From positions 1 to 14,986 of the forward strand of contig JAIOXC010000023.1 of the NCBI GenBank assembly GCA_021741795.1: 14,986 nt of DNA, written 5' to 3'. Shown here in pieces: positions 14,201 through 14,986 of the stretch. This DNA comes from Ilumatobacteraceae bacterium. GTDB lineage: Bacteria; Actinomycetota; Acidimicrobiia; Acidimicrobiales; Ilumatobacteraceae. Made by a program: the position numbers and the translations under genes. Every line of letters begins with the position of its first letter. The stretch's first letter is position 1. The notes below the pieces were generated by a model. The model saw only the letters and a program-made list of their open reading frames with translations. It was not told the DNA's origin and ran no database searches.

Positions 14201-14677
14201 GCAGTTGCAAGTGTTGTTGGCTTTACCCGTTACAGCATTGAAGGCGACGTTGATGGCAACTCTGCAACTGTCAGCGTGGTGGATCGCGGTGGAATATCGC
14301 GCGAACTCACATCGCGAGTAGATCGCAATAGCAACTTGGTGGGCACCAAGCATCGTGTTGCGAGTGATCGCAATGTGTTGGTGGCGCGCGGAAGGCGCGA
14401 CGGCCGCACCGTAATTTTTGTGCCAGAGACCAAAGGCTCGCTCACCACAGGCATCACGTTGTTGCACGTGTTGTTCCACGATCGTTTGCCTGCTGCAGTC
14501 ATGCGCACAGTGTTGCAAGGGTACGACGACCGATTTAATCGCTTGGTTGACTGGGTGACAGAAACCGAAGGGTCATTTAGAGAAGATCGTCTTGCAGAAG
14601 TATCGGTGGCCGACTTGTTGATCTTGCCGATTACTGAAACAGCAGACCACTGGCGCACGCCGACAACGGGAAACTAG
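11252..14677 (+). CDS. Giant GlmS-like glutamine amidotransferase / double SIS-domain protein
   Basis: GlmS makes glucosamine-6-phosphate from fructose-6-phosphate and glutamine. This protein has 1141 residues against ~610 usually. Cys2 after 'MCGI' is the expected glutaminase nucleophile. A ~140-residue mostly helical insertion (about 11-150) follows, then 'MEVRGRDSAGI' (157-167), 'GHTRWASVG' (255-263), Asn292-Gly293 and 'TDAKVI' (315-320). 'TTRDIDRGEHKHF' (455-467) and 'KTLRGK' (481-486) lead into SIS1 (about 505-650; 'SQSGTT' 574-579, 'VASTKAF' 627-633) and SIS2 (about 690-815; Lys715, Glu718, His734 align with E. coli Lys485, Glu488, His504). A ~110-residue insertion precedes 'AKTVTVG' (937-943), which resembles the GlmS tail 'AKSVTVE'; about 200 unassigned residues follow. 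The ATG at 11252 is required to expose Cys2, though no good ribosome-binding site is seen. Start is 10 bases after glmM. Amino-sugar synthesis is the likely role; substrate is not proven. Confidence 0.9.
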   Translation: MCGIICIVSRPSARPLPIAADLLDALDKAIAAGNIGAIAECASRVAAVDAALRGESGTAALVDNLQLVSGLVSRLDQLDAVALQAEQVLEAATGLSTQEVEHRSNDLIALRDATWSLRNDRLRTAKLVGELAGKSASDSARNAYLSIQQSFSALDRMEVRGRDSAGINLLVWGHGIDASDARVQPLLKGRLDDNLFTSGSVRVGAGSRAWSFVYKAAAEIGELGDNTRAMRQAVTNDALLRLLVSQPGAKLSVLGHTRWASVGIISEANAHPVNSEEIDLDAAMPYLVSALNGDVDNHADIKVRNGLKIAEPITTDAKVIPTVVARKNAAGADLVSAFRQTVGEFDGSVAIATASADEPNKVLLALRGSGQGLYVGIAEDRFIVASEPYGVVEETLSYVRMDGEALSDSNNPSSRGQVIVLDGDLAGTVDGMSMLAYDGTDLGLNESHVAIAEVTTRDIDRGEHKHFLAKEIGEAPASFRKTLRGKIGERDGNLFVSLDTSVVPQHVIDALSAGKIARIRVIGQGTAAIAGRSLVQLLRTLVDHRVQVDALPATELSGFQLQLDMSDTLVIAISQSGTTTDTNRTVDLARSRGASVLAIVNRRGSELAAKADGVLYTSDGRDVEMSVASTKAFYSQVSAGALLSCALSSALGSGTDAARHQLLTALRTVPDAMNRVLEMRPQIAQAARQFAPARRYWTVVGNGFNAVAAEEVRIKLSELSYKSIACDITEDKKHIDLSCEPMIFVCAAGLSDGTAADVAKEIAIFRAHKALPIVVATQGEQRFDAAAAVISVPQVDPNVAFILSVMVGHIFGYEAALAIDALARPLRACREVVEHAVERGGIGSELLVKVRAEIGVPATRFFDALTTGDYDGNLEPSTAVRVVTMLRDVMASDPLQSFQNNTGKISSPESLLDDLTSSLTRSIDELTRPVDAIKHQAKTVTVGISRSDEGLLDRALVQAVLNAGVARDRLSYKTLKIIADLDAAVASVVGFTRYSIEGDVDGNSATVSVVDRGGISRELTSRVDRNSNLVGTKHRVASDRNVLVARGRRDGRTVIFVPETKGSLTTGITLLHVLFHDRLPAAVMRTVLQGYDDRFNRLVDWVTETEGSFREDRLAEVSVADLLILPITETADHWRTPTTGN

Positions 14678-14684
14678 AGCGCCC

Positions 14685-14986
14685 ATGCTTGGCATTGGTA
14701 TTGACGCAGTAGATATTGATCGATTTCGTCGTGCACTCAATCGCACGCCAAATTTTCGCACTCGAGTATTTACTACAGATGAACTAGATGGCTTGTCCGG
14801 CAAAAATGATGATGCTCCGAGCCTTGCCGCCAGGTTTGCGGCGCGTGAAGCAACCATGAAAGTGCTTGGCGTTGGTCTTGGCGCTTTCGATATGCACGAT
14901 GTGTCGATAGAGCGTCAGGCGAGTGGTCAGCCAATATTGCTCGTTACGGGCCGGGCGCTCAAACTTGCTCGTGAAAAAGGTATTTC
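14685..14986 (+). CDS. acpS: Holo-[acyl-carrier-protein] synthase AcpS, 5' part
   Basis: The gene starts with ATG at 14685, seven bases after the previous stop, and runs off the window after 100 codons; AcpS is usually about 120-130 residues. The enzyme transfers 4'-phosphopantetheine from CoA to a serine of acyl carrier protein for fatty-acid synthesis. 'MLGIGIDAVDIDRF' carries Asp7 and 'RFAAREATMKVLGVGLG' carries Glu55; these align with the two magnesium-binding acidic residues of the family. 'FDMHDVSI' and 'GQPILLVTG' match the following strands. acpS downstream of glmS is a recurrent actinobacterial arrangement, commonly followed by nnrD and alr, which lie outside this window. Confidence 0.95.
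   Translation, partial: MLGIGIDAVDIDRFRRALNRTPNFRTRVFTTDELDGLSGKNDDAPSLAARFAAREATMKVLGVGLGAFDMHDVSIERQASGQPILLVTGRALKLAREKGI

Noticed and set aside
1..14986. CRISPR arrays, insertion sequences, tRNA/rRNA genes, prophage or defence genes
   Set aside because: No spaced direct repeats, transposase-like protein, terminal inverted repeats or tRNA-like cloverleaf were seen; coding density by housekeeping genes leaves almost no room.

Overview
This window is a single uninterrupted run of plus-strand housekeeping genes. It covers the 3' half of a bacterial ribosomal-protein 'spc' cluster, the complete 'alpha' cluster, and the block that commonly follows it in Actinomycetota. In order: rpsH (3' part) - rplF - rplR - rpsE - rpmD - rplO - secY - adk - infA - rpmJ - rpsM - rpsK - rpsD - rpoA - rplQ - truA - rplM - rpsI - glmM - a very large glmS-like gene - acpS (5' part). 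No minus-strand gene, mobile element, CRISPR array, tRNA or rRNA is supported.

The S4 and alpha-subunit proteins look actinobacterial, and so does the run truA-rplM-rpsI-glmM-glmS-acpS. The TruA N-terminal motif (FHGFA...GVETIAS) reminds me of Acidimicrobiia, and the moderate GC with many A- or T-ending codons (CCA, GCA, ACA, TTG) would suit a low-GC aquatic member of that class. The phylum is fairly secure; the class is inference.

Region 1-2726 encodes large- and small-subunit proteins packed with gaps of about 30 bases or less. Region 2791-4820 encodes the translocon channel SecY and a zinc-type adenylate kinase. The methionine aminopeptidase gene (map) often found next is absent. Instead there is a 137-base leader with two hairpins and a G-rich tract before infA, whose best start is a CTG. 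Region 5205-8110 holds rpmJ through rplQ. truA follows, and its last ~220 bases have clearly different codon use. rplM-rpsI come next after a 95-base gap. The window ends with amino-sugar and cofactor genes: GlmM and the GlmS-like protein act on consecutive steps toward UDP-GlcNAc, and AcpS activates acyl carrier protein.

Most of the window is ordinary. The standout is the 1141-residue GlmS-like protein, nearly twice the usual ~610 residues. It has a ~140-residue insertion directly after its N-terminal Cys nucleophile. It also has a ~110-residue insertion between the second SIS domain and a segment resembling the GlmS C-terminal tail, followed by ~200 more residues of unknown type. Most catalytic landmarks of both half-reactions can still be aligned. 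No stretch longer than 300 bases lacks a gene.
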